64,000 bases of DNA. It comes from Helicoverpa zea. Its lineage: Eukaryota; Arthropoda; Insecta; Lepidoptera; Noctuidae. Numbering within the stretch: the first letter of the stretch is position 1; every line of letters begins with the position of its first letter. The DNA lies in the NCBI RefSeq assembly GCF_022581195.2, contig NC_061456.1, forward strand, positions 5,582,501-5,646,500, in the 5' to 3' direction. Below, one piece after another: positions 1 to 11,489 of this stretch. Below the pieces are notes generated by a model. That model ran no database searches and was not told where the DNA came from. It was given only the letters and a program-made list of their open reading frames with translations. Position numbers and translations under genes: made by a program.

Positions 1-3000
1 TAATTTTACACAAAGCGTCATAAACGTTAATTCTGTAATTATGTAGACGTGAACAATGGCAAGGTATTAATTAAGAACATGAATGTTTTGTAAATGTCGA
101 GCTGCGTTGTACGGGGCCCAATTTTCTTGGGAATGACAATTGATATCTCACTAGCGATAAATAACGTTTCCCGGCTCAAACACACGAGTTCATTTTCGCC
201 ATCACCCGACGATATTTTCACATAATGTGCTCGAGGGTCGCTATCTTATAGATTTATCTAGATGGCGAAGGAAGTTCTGGAAAAATGTTGTTGCAATTTC
301 GACTGGAATTCTCGAACTAACATTTGTCTTGGATACGTTTTATTATTGACTTACGGCGGGAATCCCCGGATATAGGCAAATAATTTGTGACAACTTTACC
401 TAACTGGTCACACATAAGTGCAGCTAAGCCTTGAGCGTACCTATTGCTAGCCAATTTTATTTGTCCTAATGTTCATTGAGACAATTATATAGGTAGTCCA
501 TGAGTGTTGTAAGTAAAGTGAGTTTTCTAGGTAGGTAATCTATTGTGAAGCCACGGTAGGCTCGAGTTTATAAGTAACTTGAACGATAGCTATGTATTTA
601 GAATTTTCTTCAGCAGGTATTTTCCTAAGGTTCACCTACGTTTTAAATTCATATTTTATTGTAGTTGTGTATTTAGTCAAAGAGCCTATAGTGTTAATTA
701 GCAGTATACTATATTTTTATGGTTCGTATAGATTTGACGAAAACGTGTCGTAGATATGTTTACTTCACGAAATGAAGCCAGCATCAGCCTCTATGATATG
801 TTAAAACACACAGATGCATAAATTTAATATATCTAGTACCTCAGTACACAGCATTATAGTGATTATAATGCATTATAGCGATGATCGCCGGTAGCAATAT
901 AATAACGCAACAATGGGCGGCTCGGAGCATTGATTGACGCGAGGAAAGCCTGCTCCGATGAGCATAAACTAATGTAGTACAACTATTATGAGTGTACCAA
1001 GTTTATCCAAAGCGGTATTATAAACATCCTTATATTTCCTTTGTGTTGCGGACAAGATAACATTTTTTATTCAACCCACGATTAATTTCCGTGAGATTAA
1101 ATGAACATTTTTTTGAGTTGTTTGTTAATTTTCAGGTATCTGTAAAAATATGTTGATTCTATTCTTTGATTATTCATGAGGAGTATTCGTGTGTTTAAAG
1201 TTTAGTCAAAGTTCAGATGAAACTTTTATATTGGTGTGGGAGAAGAACCGAACATGTAACTTTTACTAATACTTTTAGTAACATTATATTAGAACTAAGA
1301 TTTTTGACCCGTGGTAAACATCGGTTCTGTAGATCCCGACCCTATTTTATTCGACACAAACCAGCTTTCTTTCCTCTATATAAATTATCGAACCGTAGTA
1401 TAGTGTAAATCTGCGTACAGACGGGGAGTACTAACGTAGGTAAAGGTACCTATGCGCACCTATACCTATACACATTTCGAATGCGCCTTGAAGTGTTCAA
1501 ATTGACGCAGGCTGTAAATACGTAACTATCATTCGCTTTGTATGCGTACTGTGATCGCTTAGTGTGTACCTAGCTTAACAGAAACAATCTTTAGTGTATT
1601 TTTAAAGACGCTTACGTGGCTTAACTTACATTTTCCAAGAGAGTAAAGAACAGGTGTCTGCCTTTATTCGTCAGTCAAAGTTTGCGCTTACAATTTGAAG
1701 GCTCTGCATATTCATACAATTTTGGAAAGTTTCTGCGGTGCACCGCTGTGTGAGTTTCATTGGCGTTAAGTACGTACCTAAGTATATGAAATTGTTAAAT
1801 ATGAGCGTGAGCTAAACTTAAGTACATTATGTAAGTTGTTAAAGACTACCAGGAAATCCGTTGCTTTTGAAATAGCTTAACTGCTTTCGTTGTTTATCTC
1901 TGTGTTAGTAACTCTTGCCAAAATCATATTGGATATGTTTTTTTTTAATTTCGCTTCGCACGTTTTACGGAAGTACTTATGAAGTAACTTTTTTGATATT
2001 TATTATGTGAAAGCTTCCATTTCTATCTTCCTAGGAACACCTTATATTAAAGCCACCTGGTTTATCAGATTGTGTTTAAGAAGGGGGTCAATCAAGTTTT
2101 GACTGAAGTCAGGGTAAGCTGCAGGGAAAAAGCTAGATTGACTTGCTCCATTTGGAACAAAAATAAATATGTGGAGAACATGTTACAGCCATCCAATATT
2201 GCTTCGGCGCAATGCGGCCTCTGTCACGAGGCTAAAACTTAAGAACAAATGGATACGCGAAAGTTTAAGCATGAGTAAAGGGTATTCAATTTCTTTAACG
2301 ACTATCATTTTTGCCGGGTCTTGCCATGAATCTTCAAGATAAGCGTTTAATGGAAATAACAGCTCGGCGAAGAACATTATGGTCATACGCGAACTATCGC
2401 CAGGCCATAACCCTAAAAGGGTAATATTTCTGCATAAACAAACTATTTGTTTCTTGTACGTGTTTTTACGAAATCCATTATGACTATGTGTCTTTGTGCG
2501 TAAAATGTAATGTTCATGGCGTAGAGATAAACATGGCGATTCTGGGAAATGTTAGAAAAGGTCTGATTTAGGATGTAATAAACTTGTAACATAGTGATAC
2601 TCAATCATAGCACACAACGGACGTGGACAATTTATTCCTATAAAGAACCTTACTTTTGGGAAATTTTAAGCTACCTAATATTTTTAAGTAAGTAAACTTA
2701 ATTATTAAGTCAGAGTATTTACCAGTGTATTTTTGATGTGATTGTAAATAAAATGTTCGATGCCGAAATGGCCGGGTCGAAAATTCATAACTTACGCGAG
2801 CAACGTTCCAAGTCAAAAATATTTCGAAGTAGGATTTGCTAATGGATAACGAAATATTAAAAATGTTGTTCCAATAAAATTGATCCATAGCCGAAAAATA
2901 TGTTTCAGTATAAAATATATGTTGATTCAAATAAATATTATAAAGCGGACTTTTAAAAAAACACATAGTATGTAAAACTGGAATACAGTATTTTGTAATT

Positions 3001-3833
3001 TCTGAAATCTGAATCGATGTAAAAAGTTTTTTGTTAATTTATATATTTTTTGTGTAATGTACATAAAACATATTCATGTTTCCAATATCAATATTTTAAG
3101 TATTTTTATGTTGTATCATAAAAAAAAAACAAAACAAAGTTCAAACGCATCTAAAAGGATTCCAGTGTAAACAATGTCGAATCAACACGATGAATTTATC
3201 TAAAGGGAAATCTCTTCAGCGAAAAGCAAACACGTCTCGAGCAAAAGACTACGGAGGGATGAGTGATTCACTGGGCTAGAAAATGTTAGTTGATTTTTGA
3301 ATTTCACACTTCAATACCCGCTTTAACGTGGGGACGGCGCGATTGTGTTTACGTGTTTTCGAGTGATCATCCACAATAAAAAATGTTCAGCGAATATATA
3401 TTTTTAACAAAACATCGAAACAACCCTTTTATTCAGGTAAATGCGTTCGAATGTGAAGATATACGAAACAAATGTTGGGACGATCAAACGTTGGTGAGCA
3501 ACTGAAGCTCACATAATAATACCTTTACTGTTTACCTTCAAATAAGTAGCCAAATGTAAGTACTCAGACGGAATTTTATTTAAATCTGCCAATTCTTGCA
3601 AAAACAATGTGTTCAGTGCGTTTAGTCTTTAAAGCATTTGTTTTATAAAGTTAGATTCAGATTAGAAATATTTTAAAGCTAGTTTAAAGCTGCCATAAAT
3701 TTCGCATGGTTCGCATTCGTAATCCGACAAATACAGACGTGCTCAACAAAGCAACTTAAAATAGCATAATTAACAATTTTTTATTGTGACCTAGTACTAG
3801 AAACAACGTTTTTGTTGTGAAATTATACAGTTT
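1..3833. other. AT-rich stretch without supported genes
   Basis: No convincing coding region, RNA gene or mobile element was recognised here. The longest frames (for example 2601-2966 on the minus strand, 121 codons) are rich in F, Y, I, K and S, as expected of chance frames in AT-rich DNA, and lack recognisable motifs. Short GTAGGTA/TACCTA motifs near 525-535 and 1435-1470 fit a lepidopteran genome. The block is best read as intergenic or intronic DNA. Confidence 0.6.
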
Positions 3834-3871
3834 TTGTTACAAATATGGTCAAAAAGTGATTATCTACAATT

Positions 3872-3911
3872 ATGGATAGCAGCCCATCTCATCGTGGCGG
3901 ACTGCCGCATC
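3872..3911 (+). pseudogene. Possible N-terminal piece of LINE ORF1, cut off by an insertion
   Basis: An ATG at 3872 opens a frame reading MDSSPSHRGGLPH directly up to the tail of the minus-strand LINE that begins near 3910. The rest of a zinc-knuckle ORF1 resumes on the same strand at about 5990, beyond the inserted LINE, with a Ser-rich stretch. I infer that this is the first dozen codons of that ORF1. The frame does not line up exactly (one-base offset), but the downstream ORF1 already carries two other frameshifts. The alternative is that this ATG is a chance frame. Confidence 0.4.
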
Positions 3912-3912
3912 A
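3907..3912. repeat. Putative target-site duplication (GCATCA) of the inserted LINE
   Basis: GCATCA occurs at 3907-3912, just outside the 3' tail of the minus-strand LINE, and again at 5990-5995, just beyond the point where its RT reading frame loses its expected sequence. A 6-bp duplication is short and overlaps the start of the TCAAAA array, so chance is possible. Confidence 0.4.
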
Positions 3913-3945
3913 AAATCAAAATCAAAATCAAAATCAAAATCAAAA
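3910..3945 (-). repeat. (TCAAAA)6 array, 3' tail of a LINE
   Basis: Six perfect copies of TCAAAA on the plus strand, equivalent to a (TTTTGA)n tail read on the minus strand. It is immediately followed (in plus coordinates) by a conserved-looking 3'UTR, and it sits at the 3' end of the minus-strand RT element. Simple hexamer tails instead of poly(A) are known in several CR1/L2/I-like LINE families. Confidence 0.75.
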
Positions 3946-5989
3946 GTCATTTATTCAAACTTGGCTGCAAAACAGCACTTTTCGAACGTCAAAAAAAAAA
4001 ATTTACAAAAGACAGCCCCCAAAACGCCCACCCTTCACCACTTCCTATGTGTTTTTGCTGGGAAGAAGAAGTGGCGCAACAAACTCCCCAGCAACACATG
4101 TCTGTCTGTTCGGTTAGAAGAACCTTAAACATTGTTTGATATGTACATTTGTATACAATTTAATTTGTATATTACAAAAGAGGACAATACAGTAAAAATA
4201 ATGTATACACCACATGCTAGCTAGCACTCACCCTACATACCTTAACTAACTCAAGCATTGAATATGTTTGATGAACAGAAAATTATAGCCTCCAAATATT
4301 TACACTTAATAGAATATCAGGGAGTGCCCACCTACATGTGCTATTCTTTTGTAAACTAGTAAATTAGACCGCTCAGCCAGAACATATGTAAAATAAAAAG
4401 AGTTTACAAATAAAAACAAAAAAACTAATAGATAGTCAGTAAGACGACCTGGCACCACAAGCAGCACCCGTTCACGAGCATAACGCGAGGATCAGCCATC
4501 GCCCCCCTCGCACATTTTTGAGGGAGGGAGGCAACCCGACCGCCGACGCTACCGCAAGCAGTGCCGTCTAAGGGAGCATGACGTACTCACTGCTACACAA
4601 CTCAATATCAAGATTAAATTATCAGTTCCCGCTAGGTAGTATTATTTACTAAAATCCAAAACAGAAAATTAATACAAAGAATGTATCTTGTCAATAATGT
4701 AAAAACATTAAAAAATAATAATTAAATAATAAATCAAAATAAAATAAATGTCATTGAGTCAAGAGATTGAATGGGAGAAATTTAAATTATCTAAATAATA
4801 TAGCTAATATAGCTGTCTTGCGTTCATCATGGCGACCAACTATTTTTATCATTCAAATAATCATTGATGGTGTAATATGCCTTTTTTATAAGAACAGCCT
4901 TAATTTGTTCTTTGAATTTATTAAACGGCAGTTCTTGTAAGGTCAAAGGAAGCTTATTATAAAAACGAATACCTAAACCCAGAAATGTGTCATGCACTTT
5001 ATGAAGCCGGTGATAGGGTACACACAGTTTATGCTTATTTCTAGTATTAATGCTATGGACTTCACTTTTTTTGGTATATAAATGTAGGTTCTGTCTAATA
5101 TACATAATGTTGGCAAAGATGAACTGTGATGCAACAGTGAGAATACCAATTTCTTTAAACAACTCTCTGAGGGAAGTTCTGGTACCTAATTTGTATATAG
5201 CACGAATAGCACGTTTTTGTATAATAAATATATTCTCTATATCAGCGGCTTTGCCCCACAACAAAATACCGTAGGACATGACGCAGTGAAAATAGCTGAA
5301 ATACACTAATCGCGCAGTGTCGACGTCAGTGAACTGTCTAACTTTTCTGACGGCATAGGCAGCAGAACTAAGCCTTCCCGCGAGGCTAGAAATATGTGAA
5401 CCCCACTGAAGTTTTGTATCAACTGTTATACCCAAAAACACGGTAGATGCAACGGTTTGAAGAACCTCGTTGTTTAGGATAACATTAGGACCTAGGTTTT
5501 TTACATTAGGCAAAGTGAACTTAATGCATTTTGTTTTTTTAGCATTTAGTACTAAATTGTTTGTTGTAAACCAGTGCGTAACTGTTGAGAGTGCACTGTT
5601 TACGTCGTCAAATTGCTCTCTATTTCTGTCAACTTTGAAGATAAGAGATGTGTCATCTGCAAATAATACAACATCGCAGATATTTTTGAGGTGGTAAGGT
5701 AAATCATTAATGTACACTAAGAATAAGAATGGACCTAATATTGAGCCTTGTGGCACACCTAGCTGAACTGGAAGGCCCGATGATTTAGCACCATTTACAT
5801 CTACACATTGCAATCTATGTTGGAGATAAGATTCTATTACGTTTAGAGCTCCGTTTTGGACTCCGTAACAGCGTAATTTGCGTAAAAGTGTATCGTGATG
5901 GACGCAATCAAAAGCTTTGGAAAGGTCACAGAAGACCCCAATAGCATTTTGAGAATTTTCCCATGCTTCACTCTTCATCACCAGCAGTA
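3913..5989 (-). mobile_element. 5'-truncated CR1/L2-like LINE inserted in another LINE
   Basis: This non-LTR retrotransposon fragment of about 2.1 kb lies on the minus strand. Seen directly: an open RT frame of about 387 codons (stop near 4827), a roughly 900-bp 3' untranslated segment, and a (TTTTGA)6 tail ending near 3910. The apurinic endonuclease and the first part of ORF2 are missing, so it is 5'-truncated, as is normal after incomplete target-primed reverse transcription. The neighbouring DNA on both sides appears to belong to one zinc-knuckle ORF1 on the opposite strand, and GCATCA flanks both ends. The intact reading frame suggests a young insertion. Assignment to the CR1/L2 group is from motif style (DLSKAFDCVHHDTLL, GVPQGSILGP, FADDTSL). 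Confidence 0.75.
4827..5989 (-). CDS. Reverse transcriptase, C-terminal part of LINE ORF2
   Basis: This codes for the palm and thumb part of a non-LTR reverse transcriptase, which would copy LINE RNA at a nicked genomic target. Key motifs (numbered from an ATG at 6011): DLSKAFD near residues 29-35, GVPQGS near 85-90, and the catalytic FADD at about 117-120. After the catalytic core comes a long C-terminal region including a FLGI segment and a WG..AD..NIF..QKRA-type stretch that is usual in CR1/L2-like ORF2 proteins. No endonuclease domain is present because the element is 5'-truncated; the true homologous frame probably starts at about 5989. The ATG at 6011 would use host-side sequence and is probably not a genuine start. 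No stops or frameshifts were seen in about 387 codons. It is unlikely to be autonomous. Confidence 0.85.
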
Positions 5990-7147
5990 GCATCATCCAA
6001 TAGTCGAGCACAGAATGAAACAGTTGAAGTTCTTTCTACCCCTGAAATTCAATCCTGGATGTCTAGCATTGAACAGTGCCTGAATGAGGTATCGATAACG
6101 GTTTCGGAAGGCAAGATGAATTCCGAACAAAAACAAAGAGTTACTAGCCTTTGTCGCAAAGTGGAACACGGAGTTTCTCAAATGGCTGTGCAATATCAGT
6201 CATTAAAACATAAAGCCATACAGAACTACACCACCCTGCAAACGTTTAAGGAAAATCAAGACCTCGCCATTAGTTTGACTGAGATCAAGCAGAAACTACA
6301 AGAGACTCATCAAACCAAAATCGGAAAGCACTTCCTTCGCAGACATGGTAAAGGGTACAAAAAGCCTTATTCGGCCTCAAGCAACTAGCTCAGTTGCGAT
6401 ATATCCTAGTGACCATACCAAGACTAGTGAAGAGACCAAAAGTTTTGTCCAAAAAATTGTATGCCCTGAGGAAATGAAATTGAAGGTACATGGACTTCGG
6501 AAAATAAGAAATGGAGGTGTTATCATAAGCACGGAGACCAAGGATGACATTCTAAAATTGAAGCAGACTGTCGAGCGCTCCACGTCTGCATTTACTGTGA
6601 GTGCGAACCTCAGAAGCGGAAGCCCAGTATTATAATTATTGGGGTACCTACTGATATGGCAGAGAAAGAAGTATTTAGATGTATTTACGAACAAAATATC
6701 GTCGACAAACTTCCAACATTGACAAAGGATACATTTTTGACCTCATGTAAATTAAGCCATAAGTCAGGAAAAAGGGATGCTGACAGCTGCAACTACATCG
6801 TTGAAGTACCAGCCAGCGTCCGGAAAGCACTAGTGACTCAGAATAGACTTTACATAAACTGGACGTCGTGCCCGGTACATGATTTCACCCTTGTGACTCG
6901 GTGCTTCAAGTGTCAGCAGTATGGTCATGCATCCAAGACTTGCAAATCTGCTACCTCTACTTGTGGCCACTGTGGAGGAGAAGGACACGCGACTCAAGAG
7001 TGCTCTTCAAAGGAAGAACCGCCAAAATGTGCAACCTGTAAGCGCTATAAAAAACCCCACAATCACAAGACGGGAGATTCCGAATGCCCTGCTAGAAAAG
7101 CCGCTGAGTATAGGTACATCAACTCCGTAGACTATAAAGGCGTCTGA
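5990..7147 (+). pseudogene. Degraded LINE ORF1 (Gag-like) with three zinc knuckles
   Basis: This is a Gag-like nucleic-acid-binding protein of a Jockey/I/R1-type LINE, broken into three frames: 5990-about 6330, about 6320-6615, and about 6615-7147. Two frameshifts (near 6300-6340 and 6600-6635) join logically: SFADMVKG crosses the first, and KPSIIIIGVP precedes the third piece in its own frame. The N-terminal third is polar and helix-prone. The C-terminal third holds zinc knuckles CFKCQQYGHASKTC and CGHCGGEGHATQEC, then a third Cys/His cluster beginning CATCKR and ending GDSEC, over 6902-7087. The role in the family is to package element RNA. No ORF2 follows on the plus strand, so the element is 3'-truncated or was ORF1-only. 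Its start was probably separated by the LINE at 3913-5989. Confidence 0.75.
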
Positions 7148-8357
7148 TAGCGTCAAACTCTATATAATATTTAGCTATAATCATTTTTACACATTATATA
7201 ATTTCATATTTTACTTAGGGTTAATGGATTACTGATTATTTTTAGGCCCGCATATTTACACTCAAATATTGTAGGTACTCAATATGTATATTTTAATTAG
7301 TATGTAAGCATTATAACAAACATGTGTAACACTGTATTTGTCACATTGACCTAGTTTTTAAATCTAAACAATTTAATATAACATGTGATATTTTGTTTCT
7401 CTAACCATGGCTAGTGTAACGCTAGCATGTAACAAATCTTTCTGCACTTTGGCACGACACCAAAAAACTTAGTATTTTGTGTTAAAGACGGCGTATTATT
7501 ACCGAGAGCTCATAAACATAACGTGCAAAGTGGAGTTTTAACAAAAGCTAAATGCCTACATTGTTGTTACAGTTAGCACCCGCTATTAAAGGCGTCGAGA
7601 AAAAAAGCGGATAATTGGAGTAAAGCCAATTTCTGTAGATGACAGGAAACTTTGTTAAATGTTATAACAGCGGAATTTATGATTAGAAGTTGGAGTAGTG
7701 CAGCAGCCTTCCAACAGTTCCAACTTCAGAATTCAATTAGGTACCGACGATTATGGAATCTCTTTTTTTATACAGACATTGTTCTCAAACTTTGTTCCTG
7801 TCGAGTCTTTATCTGACGACTTCCTCCAGCCTTTAGCATTTTTATTGTTGAAATTAATTGGTTGTTTCCTTTGATACTGGACTCAAAGACAGGATAACTA
7901 TGGATTCAATATTGAAAGTATTTGAGTGGATTAGATTACCTGTTGATTTGTAGATTATTGATGAAATTAAAATAATGTATTACAAGACACGCTTGTTGTT
8001 AGTCCGTGGGCATGGCCGACCAATGTGGACTCAAGATTCTGGGTTTAGAATTACGCCGTAACGGCAAAGCTTAATCACATATTGTTTGATCCGGGGATGA
8101 ACAGACGGTTTCAAACTCGGTATTACTGGAGCAAGTGACTGACCACTTGACCTATTTAGAGTATAAAAACTTCCATACCGTTATACTTAGTTTGATTATA
8201 TTGGTTTACATAACAATGCCGATACGTAGGCGATTGCTTTGTTGTTAGAAAATTTTGCATATTTTAGGAGTTCGAAGGAAAATATAATGGAAAATATGCC
8301 GCTTTTCTAAATGTAAAAAAGTCCTAACAAGTTATTTAGAGTGCAATCAACATGCCC
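7148..8357. other. AT-rich non-coding stretch
   Basis: No gene recognised. The first few hundred bases may be the untranslated remainder of the plus-strand ORF1 element, since nothing marks its 3' boundary. A small inverted motif, GCTAG-(7)-CTAGC, lies near 7409-7426. Confidence 0.5.
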
Positions 8358-8359
8358 AT

Positions 8360-8414
8360 TAGGATATTTGGTAGCGGTCAAGTGCTCGACTTGACCGCTG
8401 CCGAATATATCCTA
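8360..8414. repeat. Imperfect 55-bp palindrome (hairpin)
   Basis: The central arms AGCGGTCAAGT (8373-8383) and ACTTGACCGCT (8389-8399) are perfect complements around a 5-base loop GCTCG. The outer arms TAGGATAT (8360-8367) and ATATCCTA (8407-8414) also pair, with a few mismatches and a two-base bulge between the blocks. The pairing spans about 24 bp per arm. It could be a minimal foldback element or an extruding hairpin; it matches no miRNA or tRNA I recognise. Confidence 0.75.
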
Positions 8415-11178
8415 AAGATTGAGGTAGGAAACCCTAAATTGAAGTGAAGTTTTCTCATTAATTTGATTACGTCGATCCCAGGGCCCGACCCGTGTCACAA
8501 GTAACTTCATTAGTTACGCAACTTGCTGAAAGTAATCCTACCGAATTAGGTTTTGTAAGACACGAATCATCAAAATTATACCGACATTACAATACTTTAT
8601 ATGTGCCATATAATTGTAACGAGCGCTCCCCGTGCCCCGAGCACACATGCGAGCTTTGTTTATTATAAATTAGCAACCATTAATAAGGGAGGGGCTACAC
8701 ATTCGAGTCGTTTTAACCGAAATATGCTGCGATATGCAAACTAGACGATTCATAAAATTAGAATTTAAAATCAAAGCTCCGTTTCAGAGGTGTTTTTGTC
8801 TGTGAACAGCGCGACACTGCGCACATAAGTTACGCCGAATATTTATGTTGGGTGATGCCACCTCCAGGCCCACGCTCATATTTACCGCCAAGATCTCGTT
8901 TACTGCACTCCCATATTTGCATTGTACATGTATTATTTTTGTTTCCGCATATATTAAATTAAATTTATGTTTCAACCAGTTCTAGTGAAATATCTTCTTA
9001 GTTAGCTTTATGGGATTAATGTCGTTCTTGTTAAATATGCGGATTATGTTAAATAAACAAAAGAAAACGTCTTCTGTGAGATACAAATGCTGCGGTTCTT
9101 TCAGAGCAAAGACAAGTAGGTAATTTTAAAAAGCGTATCTACTCGTGATTTATATGCCTATAATAGTTAATTACTGTCCGAAGCGTCGTACAATGCGATG
9201 AAGATTGCATTAGACGTCTTATCCTCGTGTAGGGAACATTACGTGGCGGACCAAGCCCGGGTTTAATTGATCTAGGCAGGATGATGGATTGTAGCCAGTA
9301 GATGTGGTGGGCTACGGGTGGTTTGCGGAGGATAAAGACGAATCTGAGTGCCGCTTCCGCAAGAAGCTTTCGGTTTACACAACTCCCTTATATATGCTGG
9401 TATAAACCAGTTGAAATATATTGCAGTGAAATGGAGTACGATACAAGTCAATTCTGTTGTTCTTAACCCTATTATGTTTACACCTAATTAGTTTAAAGGG
9501 GTTAACAAGCTCGTCTCAGTATAATAGCAATTAGAGATGTTCACGTGCCTACTTGTCGTCGGCTACTCGACATGCCCATTGTCTACTTCGTTTGTGGAAA
9601 CAATGAATGTCTCATGTAATTTATTACTGAAATCTAGAGTTCAGACACCTACTTTTGAATGGAACAAAAAGTATCAAAACTCCTTAGAGCCCCATATTTA
9701 ACCACATAAAAGATAACATACAAAAACGCTACAGGTCTTGCCATTAATTTTCCTTAGGCACTTCTTCATTCATAAAATATTGTCTCTCAACTTAATTACT
9801 GTTAATAACTGGCCCCGGGTTTTTACTGAATCGCCATTAATTAAATTTGAAGTAAGCCGTCTAAAAGAGCTCGTTAAGAGGATATATACAGTGTAGTGTT
9901 GTAGTTTGCGTTTTAAGAGCTTAAAGTATTAAGCAACGAGGCTGCGTCGCCGGTGACAAGCGACTTAATTAACTGAGTGCAAACATAATAAAATAGTGTC
10001 AAAAAGTTGTCGCAGTCCGCACAGCGCGGACGAGCAACACTGCTCACTACTGTCAACATATCTGTCGCTAATGCTTGTTAATTACACTTGATCCTCGTCT
10101 AATCAGCCCTCTTTGTCAACGAAAACATTATGCACTTTTAATTACATCATCTCGAAATGTTTAATATTTAGCCTCGCCTATAATTTTATAATGAAGCCTT
10201 TGATACAAAAAGCGACCAAATTAAAAGTTTGACGTGTATTCAGTAAATTAGTTTTTAAATTTGTACCTACCAACCAACGTCGTTTGCAGGGTTGGGAAGC
10301 TAGTCGATAATAAAAGGTTGCTCTACAATTTAGTTTCAGCCGTCGCTTCGCTGCAACGTCTAAGGAATTTAAATTTTTCCTTTGCGCTCCATCGAAGATA
10401 ATCAAACAGCTGGCGGCCACTCCATGTTTTGAATATTAATGACATTAATCACGCTTCGTTTATTATTATTGTGCTACCACAAACACTGCATAATAAAGAT
10501 TTCTTAAATCCGTTTATCCGCATTCCTGGTCCAACTTTGCTAGTTTAAATTCTATCTCTTAAGTGTATTGAGTTATTCAAATTTGATTTTCTTTAACTTC
10601 AGTGTCGCTGAATTAGCACTTACATTTTGTTATTTCGTGGTTGGTAGCGTATCCTACATAAGAACGTTGGTTAACATAAACATCACTTTGTATTTACCAC
10701 GAAATTGCACAGTTGAACCGCTAACACTGAACTACCCCTGTAATAAATTAGTTGTTTTAGAGGAAATGGCATCGTCTTAGCGGGGGCCATAAAGACATTT
10801 AGGATTGAGTTCTACTGCGGCTGTGAGCGGGTCGTAGGTACGTAAACCGTTATAATAATGCGCATAAAATTCTCCGGCGAGAGCAGTGAGCGAGCGAAGT
10901 TGCCGGTATTACAGCTGTGAGTTATTCAACGTCACGTACCCCGGGACTGGTCGCAGTTGCGCCGCGGCCCGCTTCTCTGTGTGAAGTCAGGCGCTCCAGC
11001 GAAACCAACACAACCTACAACTCGCTGCCATTCCGAAACTTATGACAGAAACAATCGAATGTCGACAACAGTTTCACTGACTTGTTTTTCCGACTGGCCT
11101 AGGTACTATATAATAAGAATTATCACGGTGTAATCAAGTGCTTGATGTTATTCATTCTGCCTTTGATTTTTTATTATA
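8415..11178. other. Non-coding stretch with one GC-rich island
   Basis: Mostly AT-rich DNA without supported coding. About 10868-11040 is markedly richer in G+C (CCGGCGAGAGC, GTTGCGCCGCGGCCCGC) and could be a regulatory element or untranslated first exon; I saw no decisive TATA box or splice site. ORFs here (for example 10178-10420 minus) have no recognisable motif. Confidence 0.45.
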
Positions 11179-11180
11179 TA

Positions 11181-11310
11181 ACTAGCTTCTGCCCGCGACT
11201 TCGTACGCGGATCCTGTCCCTTATACCAGCGACTACGGGGTTAGCAAAATCAAAGATCTGAATCGTCTGATGTTGAATTTAAAGGGCCCGTTGACGGGAA
11301 AACAACGGAA
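11181..11310 (+). mobile_element. 5' part of a CTAGCTTCTGCCCGCGACTTCGT repeat
   Basis: The sequence ACTAGCTTCTGCCCGCGACT at 11182-11201, followed by TCGTACGCGG, matches the opening of a very abundant lepidopteran dispersed repeat, also seen near 32792 in this window. It drifts into unrecognised sequence by about 11300 and lacks the usual TTATAATATTAGTA end, so the copy is 3'-truncated or very diverged. Confidence 0.6.
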
Positions 11311-11489
11311 TACGCAAAATCATTCGAAACGTTCTATATATTTAACTTTTGTACGTCAACGGCAAAAGCACAGCAGACTAAACAAAACGCTAAGAACTAA
11401 AGCGCAATAGGCGTGACCATAGGGATAAAAGTAGTGATTCTAATTAGTCCGCATTTAAGTGGTTTTTCTGAACGGACCCTTAAATAACA

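Noticed and set aside
2601..2966. 121-codon minus-strand frame
   Set aside because: AT-driven composition (F, Y, I, K, S), no motif, signal or splice support; expected by chance in 64 kb of AT-rich DNA.
3834..4139. 101-codon frame with an IKIKIK run
   Set aside because: It reads through the (TCAAAA)6 tail and the 3'UTR of the minus-strand LINE, so it is a repeat shadow.
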